DNA of 10,980 nt from JBBRSC01 sp038245795 (GTDB lineage Bacteria > Actinomycetota > Acidimicrobiia > Acidimicrobiales > Microtrichaceae): positions 1-10,980 of the forward strand of contig JBBRSC010000096.1 in NCBI GenBank assembly GCA_038245795.1, given 5' to 3'. Positions 1 to 6,640 of the stretch are shown here, piece after piece. The position numbers and the translations under genes are program-made. A model generated the notes under the pieces. It saw nothing but the letters and a program-made list of their open reading frames with translations, was not told the DNA's origin and did no database searches. The number at the start of each line of letters is the position of its first letter. The stretch's first letter is position 1.

Positions 1-2
1 AC

Positions 3-485
3 CTCATAGGCACATGGCTTACCTCCACACGCAGGCTAGTAATACACCCGGGCACAGGCGCGGCGAACAAGTTATGGACTATCGACGGTTGGGCGGAGGT
101 GATAACCAAGATGCAGGCGCAAGGTTGGGCAGTCATACTCACTGGTTCGCCCACAGAGCGTAAGCTGGCAGATGCTATAGTGAGCAAAGTGAAAGAGAAT
201 TCGGCCATCGCATCCCTCCCCGTGTCACCCTTGCTGAACATATCGGGCAAGACTTCCAGCCTGGGAGAACTCGCCTGGATTCTTAGCAAGGCACACATGG
301 TGCTAGGGGTAGATAGTGGCCCTCTCCACATCGCCACCGCGCTAAACAAACCCACTATGCACCTCTACGGCCCCACCGACGAAACAATCTGGGGACCCTG
401 GGGCGACCCGCGCAAGCACCGCCCATTACGCGCCCCAGGTACGCACCCCACCATGCACCTCGACGTGCTCACACAGCATCTGCAA
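3..485 (+). CDS. GT9 family glycosyltransferase (heptosyltransferase-like), fragment lacking both ends
   Basis: The reading frame is already open at base 3 and has no start inside the window. It begins with the family's PGTG stretch (LVIHPGTGAANKLW, about 36-77), continues with LTGSPTE (about 135-155), and ends with the nucleotide-sugar site GVDSGPLHIATAL (about 306-344), followed by LYGPTDETIWGPWG. These are hallmarks of the C-terminal half of GT9 enzymes, which move heptose or related sugars from an ADP-sugar to a surface glycan at the inner face of the membrane. The recognisable protein stops near HLDVLTQHL (about 455-483). After that the frame runs on to a stop at 864-866 through sequence that clearly encodes another gene on the other strand. 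Codon use (cta, gta, ata, agt, aaa) and about 52% GC differ from the rest of the window. The family is confident; the end is an estimate of where homology stops. Confidence 0.8.
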
Positions 486-1526
486 CGGCAGATGTTCGAC
501 GAGTGTCCGGACAATGCTCCGCAAGGGTTGCAACGGCACCGACGTCTCGTCGCATCGCCCGTAGAGGACCGCCACTGCGGAGGTTCTGGACGTTCTAGCG
601 AACGCCGAAAGCAGCGTGGTCTTGCCCATGCCGGCGTCGCCGCTGAGGCGCACGACTCGCAGCGCCCCACAACGTACTGCCGCCAGCTCGGACTCGAGCA
701 GCGCCAACTGCCGATCACGACCGACGATCGGCGCACCGTGTTCCATCGCACCGGCCAGTGGAATCTCGATCAGTGGCCGACGAGACGAGCGATCCCTTCG
801 CCGCGGCGTCGGGCAGGAACCACCGGCGGGGTCCTGCCAACCGGCGGCCACCCGCTTCTCGATTGACCGGACGTTTGCCGATGGCTCAGTGCCGCACTCC
901 TCGGCCAAGAACGATCGGTATTCCTGAAACACCCGTAAGGAGTCGGCCTGTCGGCCGTCGCCGGCGAGCGCCTCCATGAGTAGACCGCGTGCGCGATCAC
1001 GGAACGGGTTCGCAGCAACGTGCACCTTCAAGGTCGCGACCGCCTCCCCGCACCGGGCACGCGTAATCAGCAGATCAACCCGGTCCTCGACAGCGACGAG
1101 CCGCAACTCGTCAAGCCGGTTCGCCTCGGCCTCGGCCCATGGTTCATGACGGAACTCGTCGATCGCCGGACCGGTCCACAGCGAGAGCGCTTCGTCGATT
1201 CGCGTGAGCGACGCAGCCCTGTTCGAAACGTCCAAGAGATCGGCGAACACCTGCGCGTCGACCGAACAGTCGAGTCGGTAACCCGTTGCGTCTGACCTGA
1301 TCGTTTCGTTCCCGATCCTCGCCCGTAGGCGCGACACAGTCGTCCGGAACGCGCTAGGTGTCGTCCCGAGCAGGTTGACCAGGTGATCACTCCGAAGCGG
1401 TCCTGCCCTGGACACAGCGAGCACTGCAAGCAGTCTGCGCATTGACGCGCTCCGAAACGTGATGACGTCGCCGCGCTCATCGACGAACTGCACCGTTCCG
1501 AGCAGTCGGACCATCCCGACAGCCAT
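426..1526 (-). pseudogene. BTAD-type transcriptional regulator with AAA ATPase domain, 3'-truncated
   Basis: The N-terminal ~90 residues look like an OmpR/SARP-type winged helix (VRLLGTVQFV near the start, then LLAVLAVSRAGPLRSDHLVNLLG and the recognition-helix-like STVSRLRARIG-type stretch). A BTAD all-helical domain follows to about residue 245 (LWTGPAIDEFRHEPWAEAEANRLDELRL and NPFRDRARGLLMEAL). An AAA domain opens at about 265 (PIVGRDRQLALLESELA) with Walker A GDAGMGKTT, the lysine being residue 302. The frame stops at 366 residues with no Walker B or C-terminal repeats, whereas relatives of this design are commonly near 1000 residues. The last ~20 residues are antisense to the GT9 fragment and are not native. 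I chose ATG 1526 because AAAGGG lies 5 bases upstream; the open frame extends to 1868 but only by overlapping the next gene. It would act as a cytoplasmic DNA-binding regulator; its targets are unknown. Probably non-functional as shown, unless the break is an assembly artefact. Confidence 0.8.
470..495. other. Junction between two truncated genes (probable chimeric join or recombination scar)
   Basis: To the left, the plus strand encodes a GT9 glycosyltransferase that loses its last residues here. To the right, the minus strand encodes a BTAD/AAA regulator that loses the rest of its ATPase domain at the same place. GC content and codon preference also change across this point. No insertion sequence, inverted repeat or target-site duplication is visible. 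The exact base cannot be fixed from one sequence; 470-495 is where both protein similarities fade. Confidence 0.6.
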
Positions 1527-1681
1527 GCGATCCCTTTCATCTCTCGATCTGCGGATCTTAGGGGGCGGGCTCAGGCTGCGCCCACAGGTTGGAAGCGGTG
1601 GGATGGCGTACGAGCCGCCACCGAGATTGACCCACGGGATTCCTCCGCCGAGGTGGTCAGCGTGGTTGCACGAGCACCGAC

Positions 1682-2929
1682 TCAGGCCTTGGCTCGGGTT
1701 CGGCGGAGCAGGGGATCGGCGAGCGCCAATGACTTGTCGGCCAAACGGAGCGTGCGACCCGCAGCTCCAGGGGTGTTCGAATCGACGAGGTTCCCCATGA
1801 CCTGCAGGGTGAGCTTCGCGATGGAGTCGGTGCCAACAGCCACCCGTAGTCCTGCCCGAAGGATCCACGGGTGCCCGATGAGGAACGAGAAACGTCGACC
1901 GGTGCGCAGGAACTCATCGAAGCGATCGCCGATCTCGATGTCGTAGCGGACGGCCGCCGTCGCAGGATCGGCGATGAACAGGTCAGCAGCGAGCATGCCC
2001 GATTCGAGTCCATAGTCGATGCCCTCGCCGTTCATCGGGTTCACGAGGCCGGCCGCATCCCCGATGGCGACCCACCCGTTGCCGTGTCGCCGTTTGGTCG
2101 TCATGGGCAGCCGCCAAGCCCTGGGCCGTTCGAGGTTCGGCCCGAGATCCCAATCTGACGCCACCTCACGGTAGGTGGCCAACAATGTGTTCAGGTTGAG
2201 TTTCGAGAACCCCTTCATGGTGGACAGCGCGCCAACGCCGATGTTGACGGTGCCGTCACCCGCGGGGAAGATCCACCCGTACCCGGGGATCGGCGTGCCG
2301 TGGGTGTCCTTCAACGTGAGGCACGCCTCGATGTGGCGTTCGGCGTGGCGAGGCGACGCGGCGTAGGCGCGAATTGCCAACCCGAATGGCTCATCGGCAA
2401 TACGTTCGGCGCCCACAAGTCGAGCTGCAGGCCCTTGCGCTCCGGTGGCCAACACGACCAGATCCGCATTCCACCGTCGGTCATTCGCCTCGACCCCGAC
2501 GACGCGTGTCTCGCCGCCCGTCTCTTCGACGATCGGCATGGCGTCGTGGTGCCAGAGAATGTTGGCACCCGACTCCTCAGCGGCTTTGATCAGCGCCGCG
2601 TCCAGCCGGCGACGGGGCCACACGGCGCCGTGGCCACCGAATACCGAGGTCGCAGGCCAGGGCAGTTCGCGCCGGGTGCGGTTGGCGATCATGCGCAGCC
2701 CGTCGATTCGATGTGAGTCGTCGAGATCGATGTCGAGCTCGTGCAGCGCGGCGACTGCCCGTGGGGTCAGGCCATCGCCGCACACCTTGTCGCGCCCGGG
2801 ACCGGCCTTCTCGAACACCGCGACCGACGCACCGGCCCGTGCCGCACGCATGGCGACGGCGGCCCCCGCAGGGCCTCCTCCGATCACTGCGATGTCCACC
2901 CGTTCAGCCATGTGTTCAGTCTGCGCCAT
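1682..2929 (-). CDS. Geranylgeranyl reductase family FAD-dependent oxidoreductase (MenJ-like)
   Basis: A 415-residue flavoprotein, of normal length for the family. The N-terminal FAD-binding fold is clear: DIAVIGGGPAG (residues 12-22) and VFEK with the ribose-binding Glu40. KVCGDGLTPRAV (48-59) carries the CGDG signature of the geranylgeranyl reductase group. The second FAD motif, GDAAGLVNPMNGEG, starts near residue 290 (Asp291). Members saturate isoprenoid double bonds in archaeal lipids, chlorophyll side chains or, as mycobacterial MenJ, one isoprene unit of menaquinone. The last is my preferred reading in an actinobacterial setting, but the substrate is inference. ATG 2929 is preferred, with AGGA at 2941-2944, a rather long 11-base spacer; ATG 2911 would still keep the Rossmann motif but has no ribosome-binding site, and TTG 2932 is also possible. 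It lies 75 bases downstream of a methyltransferase on the same strand, probably one transcript. Confidence 0.88.
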   Translation of the reverse strand: MAQTEHMAERVDIAVIGGGPAGAAVAMRAARAGASVAVFEKAGPGRDKVCGDGLTPRAVAALHELDIDLDDSHRIDGLRMIANRTRRELPWPATSVFGGHGAVWPRRRLDAALIKAAEESGANILWHHDAMPIVEETGGETRVVGVEANDRRWNADLVVLATGAQGPAARLVGAERIADEPFGLAIRAYAASPRHAERHIEACLTLKDTHGTPIPGYGWIFPAGDGTVNIGVGALSTMKGFSKLNLNTLLATYREVASDWDLGPNLERPRAWRLPMTTKRRHGNGWVAIGDAAGLVNPMNGEGIDYGLESGMLAADLFIADPATAAVRYDIEIGDRFDEFLRTGRRFSFLIGHPWILRAGLRVAVGTDSIAKLTLQVMGNLVDSNTPGAAGRTLRLADKSLALADPLLRRTRAKA

Positions 2930-3004
2930 CAACGGTCACATCCTGCAGTCTGGGCCAGCGGCCGTCGGTCACACGCGGGCAAACCCTCACACGCTCGCGA
3001 ACCG

Positions 3005-3616
3005 TTAGACGCGGGCGATCCCGGAGAACATGTGTGACGAAATCTTCGGGCCGGCGATATCGAACTGTGAGATCAACTCCAACTCGAACCCGGCGTCGGT
3101 CAGCAGGTGCTCGTGCTGGCGGGTCAGATGACACCCGCCGGCGATGCGTTTCTGGAGCGGCTCGAATCGGTACTGTCGCCGGACAACGTCAGCATTCGGC
3201 GAGATGCCGTGCTCGATGAACCACAGACCGCCGCCCGGGCGAACCACCCGACGGATCTCAGCGAGGGCCACTTCGACGTTCGGGATGGTGCACAAGGTCC
3301 ACGTGCTGAGCGCGTTGTCGACTGAGTTGTCGTCGAGGGGGAGCGACTCGCCGTTCAAGCCGACGAAGTCGATGGGGATGCTCGATGCGGCGATGCGCTT
3401 CTCGGCGATGCGTCGACCGCCTCCGGAGGGGTCCACCGCGACGATCTTGGTAACCGCCGCGGGGTAGTGCCCGATGTTGGTACCACTCCCGAAGCCGATC
3501 TCCACGACATCGCCCCACAGGCCGGCCAGCGCGCGATCCCGAAGTTTGCCCATGGCCTTGTTGCCAAGCATCAGGTCGATGGCGCGAGGGAGGACTCGAT
3601 CCTCGTAGAAACCCAT
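3005..3616 (-). CDS. Class I SAM-dependent methyltransferase
   Basis: A 203-residue single-domain methyltransferase. Motif I is VVEIGFGSGTN (residues 37-47), the acidic residue that should hold the SAM ribose is Asp62 in VAVDPS, and LPLDDNSVDNALSTWTLCTIPN is the motif II/post-II region typical of Methyltransf_11 proteins. RRVVRPGGGLWFIEHG is motif III. The following RRQYRFEPLQKRIAGGCHLTR resembles the segment found in the METTL7/UbiE-like branch. The methyl acceptor cannot be read from sequence; a hydrophobic quinone, lipid or thiol is plausible given the isoprenoid reductase 75 bases downstream. ATG 3616 begins the conserved protein; an open frame continues to 3922 but only as antisense to the glycosidase. 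Upstream is purine-rich (GAGAG then GGGG), not a classical Shine-Dalgarno. It is divergent from the GH1 gene, and the shared gap holds an operator-like inverted repeat. Confidence 0.85.
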   Translation of the reverse strand: MGFYEDRVLPRAIDLMLGNKAMGKLRDRALAGLWGDVVEIGFGSGTNIGHYPAAVTKIVAVDPSGGGRRIAEKRIAASSIPIDFVGLNGESLPLDDNSVDNALSTWTLCTIPNVEVALAEIRRVVRPGGGLWFIEHGISPNADVVRRQYRFEPLQKRIAGGCHLTRQHEHLLTDAGFELELISQFDIAGPKISSHMFSGIARV

Positions 3617-3628
3617 GCCCCACTCTCT

Positions 3629-3657
3629 CACGGACGATCGTCGCCGTGTCGTCCGTG
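3629..3657. promoter_or_regulatory. Operator-like 9-bp inverted repeat between divergent genes
   Basis: CACGGACGA (3629-3637) and TCGTCCGTG (3649-3657) are exact inverted repeats separated by 11 bases, so the half-sites sit about two helical turns apart. The left arm also overlaps a perfect 10-base palindrome, GACGATCGTC (3633-3642). The element lies in the only 81 bases between the methyltransferase start and the glycosidase start, where a dimeric regulator could control both. That role is inference; no regulator gene is adjacent to it. Confidence 0.5.
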
Positions 3658-3697
3658 GCCGAGTTGTTCTTGGAGCAGGCTGATAGAAACGGCGGCC

Positions 3698-5041
3698 ATG
3701 GACAAACTCCGACGCTCCGATTTCGGTACCGACTTCGTGTGGGGGGTCGCCACCGCCGCCTATCAGATCGAGGGTGGCTGGGATCTCGACGGCAAGGGGC
3801 CCTCGATCTGGGACACGTTCACCCACGGGTCGAACCCCAAGCCGTTGCCCCCGAGGATCCGAGATCGATCCACCGGCGACGTGGCCTGCGACTTTGTCCA
3901 CCACGTCGCCGAGGACACCCAACTCGTGGCCGATCTCGGGTTCGGCGCTTCGCGATTCTCGATTTCGTGGCCGAGGGTCCTGCCGACTGGTGTGGGCTCA
4001 CCCAACGAGGCGGGCCTGGCGTTCTACGACCGGGCGGTCGACGAGTGCCTGGCACGCAACGTCGACCCGTGGGTGACCCTCTACCACTGGGACCTCCCGC
4101 AGGCCCTCCAGGATCGGGGCGGCTGGACGAACCGCGACATCGTGGCGTGGTTCGCCGACTACTGCGGCCTCATGGCGGATCGATTGGGCGATCGGGTCAA
4201 GCACTGGATGGTCTTCAACGAACCGTTGAGCTTCACGATCCTCGGCTATCTGCTCGGTGTGCACGCCCCTGGCGTCCGGAGTCGCAAGAAGTTTCTGGCG
4301 TCGGTGCACCACACCAATCTGGCCCAGGCCTCCGGTGCCGCGGCGATCCGTGCGTCGTCATCGGACGCCATCGTCGGGACCACCCAGTACTTTGGCCCCA
4401 TCCTCGAAGGCGGCAACGAACGGGCCCGTGCGAGCATCGACGCGCTCATCAATCGGATCTTCGTGGAACCCAACCTCGGCCTCGGGTACCCCGTCGAGGA
4501 CTGCGGCTTCATTCGCCCCATCGAATCAGTCGTCAGGCCAGGTGATGACGAGGCCATGAAGGTCCACTGGGACTTCATGGGTGCCCAGTACTACACCAAG
4601 TTCAAACAGCTCCCGATCCCCGTGCCCGGACTCGGAGCGATCCCCGTGTTCGGTCGGGACTACCGGAACTACGAGATCACGTCGACGGGGTGGGAGGTCC
4701 GACCGGACGGGCTCTACGACGTGTTGGCCCGGTGTCGGGACTGGGGATTCGAACGCATCATCGTGACCGAGAACGGGACCGCGTTTCCCGATGTCCTGGA
4801 AGGTGATCGCGTGCACGATCCACGCCGGGTGGAGTTCTATCGACGACACCTCGACCAGGTCCGTCGTGCCATCCGTGACGGCATTCCCGTCGAGGGGTAT
4901 TTCTGCTGGTCGCTGATGGACAACTTCGAATGGGCCGAGGGTTACGGGCCGAGGTTCGGGATCACCTACGTCGACTACGAGTCACAGCGGCGAACCGTCA
5001 AGGACTCCGGTCGGTTCTTCCAACAGTTCCTCGCTGGCTGA
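3698..5041 (+). CDS. Glycoside hydrolase family 1 beta-glucosidase
   Basis: A full-length 447-residue GH1 enzyme. It starts with the conserved FVWGVATAAYQIEGGWDLDGKGPSIWD (about 13-39). Glu175 in FNEP is the acid/base and Glu358 in VTENG is the nucleophile. YHWDLPQAL (about 129-137) and the C-terminal GYFCWSLMDNFEWAEGYGPRFG form the -1 subsite. There is no signal peptide, so it should act in the cytoplasm, cleaving beta-glucosides or related beta-glycosides by the retaining mechanism; exact sugar preference cannot be told. ATG 3698 is chosen because the family N-terminus begins there; no Shine-Dalgarno is seen close by (GGAGCAGG lies 18 bases off), so initiation may be leaderless or weak. The longer open frame from 3467 is antisense to the methyltransferase. 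The 3' end overlaps the convergent glycosyltransferase gene by 60 bases. Confidence 0.93.
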   Translation: MDKLRRSDFGTDFVWGVATAAYQIEGGWDLDGKGPSIWDTFTHGSNPKPLPPRIRDRSTGDVACDFVHHVAEDTQLVADLGFGASRFSISWPRVLPTGVGSPNEAGLAFYDRAVDECLARNVDPWVTLYHWDLPQALQDRGGWTNRDIVAWFADYCGLMADRLGDRVKHWMVFNEPLSFTILGYLLGVHAPGVRSRKKFLASVHHTNLAQASGAAAIRASSSDAIVGTTQYFGPILEGGNERARASIDALINRIFVEPNLGLGYPVEDCGFIRPIESVVRPGDDEAMKVHWDFMGAQYYTKFKQLPIPVPGLGAIPVFGRDYRNYEITSTGWEVRPDGLYDVLARCRDWGFERIIVTENGTAFPDVLEGDRVHDPRRVEFYRRHLDQVRRAIRDGIPVEGYFCWSLMDNFEWAEGYGPRFGITYVDYESQRRTVKDSGRFFQQFLAG

Positions 5042-6640
5042 AGCCGATCCGATCCTGTCGGGCCCACCTGGTGCATTTTGGCCGTCGTCGGCGTGGCCCT
5101 CCCCCGTGGAGCCGGACTTCTTGATCACGTGGAAGCCGGTCTCGGGGCTGACGATCGCCATGAAGACCCCGGCCGCTTCGAGCGAGCCGAAGATCGGCAT
5201 CATCAACACTTGCGCGCAATACAACAGCGCGCAGTGGAACCGTGACGGACGGATCTCCGGCGGCATGGACCGCAACGCCAACCACAATCCGGTCAGATAC
5301 GTCGTCACATACCAACTGAACACGAGGCCGCCACAGATCTGAGCGGCGAGAGGTGTTTCGAGGCCGGTGAACAGATTGACGAAGGTATAGACGCCGCCGA
5401 TAGCCGACACGAGCCAAGCGCTCAGGAAGATCATCAACGCCACACGAGCCCACGTTGCGGCCGGTGCGTAGAGCGCCACTTTCCAGAGACCCGAATACCA
5501 ACGCCGCCGCTGCTTGGCGAAGTCCTTCCAGTTCTCGGGGGACTGCTCCAACAGGTACCCGTCGACCCATCGGAAGCCAACACCCTGGGCAGCCTGCTCG
5601 TAGGCCCACCAGGCGTCTTCGGTGATGGACCCCTCGGGACCGACGTCGAAGCTGACGCGAGTCTCGATGTCGCTGCGGCACAGAATGAAGCTGCCGTGCA
5701 TGCCGCAGAACATCATCCCGGAGCGGAATTGGGCGGCGAAACGTGTGATGTCGTCACCGGTGCGCAACGAGTCGGCGAGTGTGAGGACGGGGTGTTCCTT
5801 GAGGCTCTTGGTGTACAGGATGGTGCCCTGCCCGATGCGGGGGATCTCGCCTTCTGCCGCGCGTTCTTCTTCCTCGACCACCGCGTCGCGGATACCGCCG
5901 ACGAGTCCGACGGTGACGTGTGATTCTTCGTCGCAGTGGAACACCCACGCGCTCGGCGGCATCGTCGAGACCTCGGTCGAGTAGTGCAACGCACGCGCTT
6001 TGTACTTCGATCGGTTGGGAGTGACGTAGTCCTTGGGCACGACGTGAACCGTAAGGTCGGTGTCCGGAATGAGTTCGACCGGGTGATCGACGACGACCTC
6101 GATGTGATACGGAAACAGCGGCCGCTCGGTCATGGCACGACGAACGGCGGCGACGGTGTCCAAGAGCGCCGCCTGGTTGAGACCCCGCGACACCACTCGG
6201 TAGCAGACGAGGTGGTCGACCCACTCTCCGGTGTCGATCGGGCGGGTGCGTTTGCGCAACACCAGTGAAACAGCCCCCACGATCGATGCCGGCGCCGCGG
6301 CACACCAGGCCCACGAGACGTTTTGGAGCAGTCGCTCCCACCACCACGATGGTGCTCGACCGTCGGTGAAGAGCCACCAACGAATCAGCTCCAGGACGAT
6401 CCAGCACCCGAGGAGCAACGCGAAGCGGATGAAACGGAATCGGCGGTCGTCCTGGCGACGAGTGATGCGTCGGGTGGAACGCGGTCGATCGACTGCCTCC
6501 CCGTCGATGTCGTCGGCATCGGGGAGGCTCCTGGTACCGAGCCACGCGAACAACACGCCGAGGAGCGCCATGAGCCCGACGACGATCAGCGCGATCACGC
6601 CGCCGCCATGATGGGCGCTGATCGGGAAGCCGGTACTCAT
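4982..6640 (-). CDS. Membrane GT2 glycosyltransferase, Egghead (beta-1,4-mannosyltransferase)-like
   Basis: A 552-residue membrane GT2 enzyme. Two or three N-terminal membrane segments lie within residues 10-130, followed by the catalytic domain. YRVVSRG opens the GT-A domain, KYKARAL is at 212-218, the metal-binding acidic cluster is CDEES (Asp237), IGQGTI is at 269-274, the catalytic acid sits in ITEDAWW (Asp342), and QRRRW is at 377-381. Several C-terminal helices run from about 395 to 500, and a charged tail follows. The series KYKARAL, DEE, GQG, TLADS, ED, QRRRW and the spacing closely follow animal Egghead, which adds mannose to glucosylceramide; the bacterial acceptor and donor are unknown. 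The ATG overlaps the exosortase stop as TGATG, and GGGAGG (6650-6655) lies 9 bases upstream, so translation is coupled. The C-terminal tail overlaps the glycosidase gene. Assignment to GT2 is firm; Egghead-like function is inference. Confidence 0.85.
   Translation of the reverse strand: MSTGFPISAHHGGGVIALIVVGLMALLGVLFAWLGTRSLPDADDIDGEAVDRPRSTRRITRRQDDRRFRFIRFALLLGCWIVLELIRWWLFTDGRAPSWWWERLLQNVSWAWCAAAPASIVGAVSLVLRKRTRPIDTGEWVDHLVCYRVVSRGLNQAALLDTVAAVRRAMTERPLFPYHIEVVVDHPVELIPDTDLTVHVVPKDYVTPNRSKYKARALHYSTEVSTMPPSAWVFHCDEESHVTVGLVGGIRDAVVEEEERAAEGEIPRIGQGTILYTKSLKEHPVLTLADSLRTGDDITRFAAQFRSGMMFCGMHGSFILCRSDIETRVSFDVGPEGSITEDAWWAYEQAAQGVGFRWVDGYLLEQSPENWKDFAKQRRRWYSGLWKVALYAPAATWARVALMIFLSAWLVSAIGGVYTFVNLFTGLETPLAAQICGGLVFSWYVTTYLTGLWLALRSMPPEIRPSRFHCALLYCAQVLMMPIFGSLEAAGVFMAIVSPETGFHVIKKSGSTGEGHADDGQNAPGGPDRIGSASASEELLEEPTGVLDGSPL

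Noticed and set aside
485..866. Continuation of the GT9 frame to its stop at 866
   Set aside because: The residues are antisense to the regulator's ATPase and linker regions and are not glycosyltransferase sequence.
1527..1681. 155-base gap between the reductase and the regulator as a site of an RNA gene or strong terminator
   Set aside because: Only short GC-rich inverted repeats (GGGCG/CGCCC near 1564-1592, GATC pairs near 1546-1557) are seen, with no U-tract or conserved fold.
1527..1868. N-terminal extension of the BTAD regulator to 1868
   Set aside because: It overlaps the conserved end of the reductase gene, reads as Arg/Pro/His-rich shadow sequence, and ATG 1526 has AAAGGG at a workable distance.
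2933..2973. Direct repeat CGGTCACA at 2933-2940 and 2966-2973
   Set aside because: Only 8 bases with 33-base spacing (start to start) and part in the gap before the reductase; could be chance in GC-rich DNA.
3467..3697. Longer GH1 start at 3467
   Set aside because: The added residues are antisense to the methyltransferase; the family N-terminus begins at ATG 3698.
3617..3922. Longer methyltransferase start at 3922
   Set aside because: The added residues are antisense to the conserved GH1 N-terminus and carry no methyltransferase similarity.
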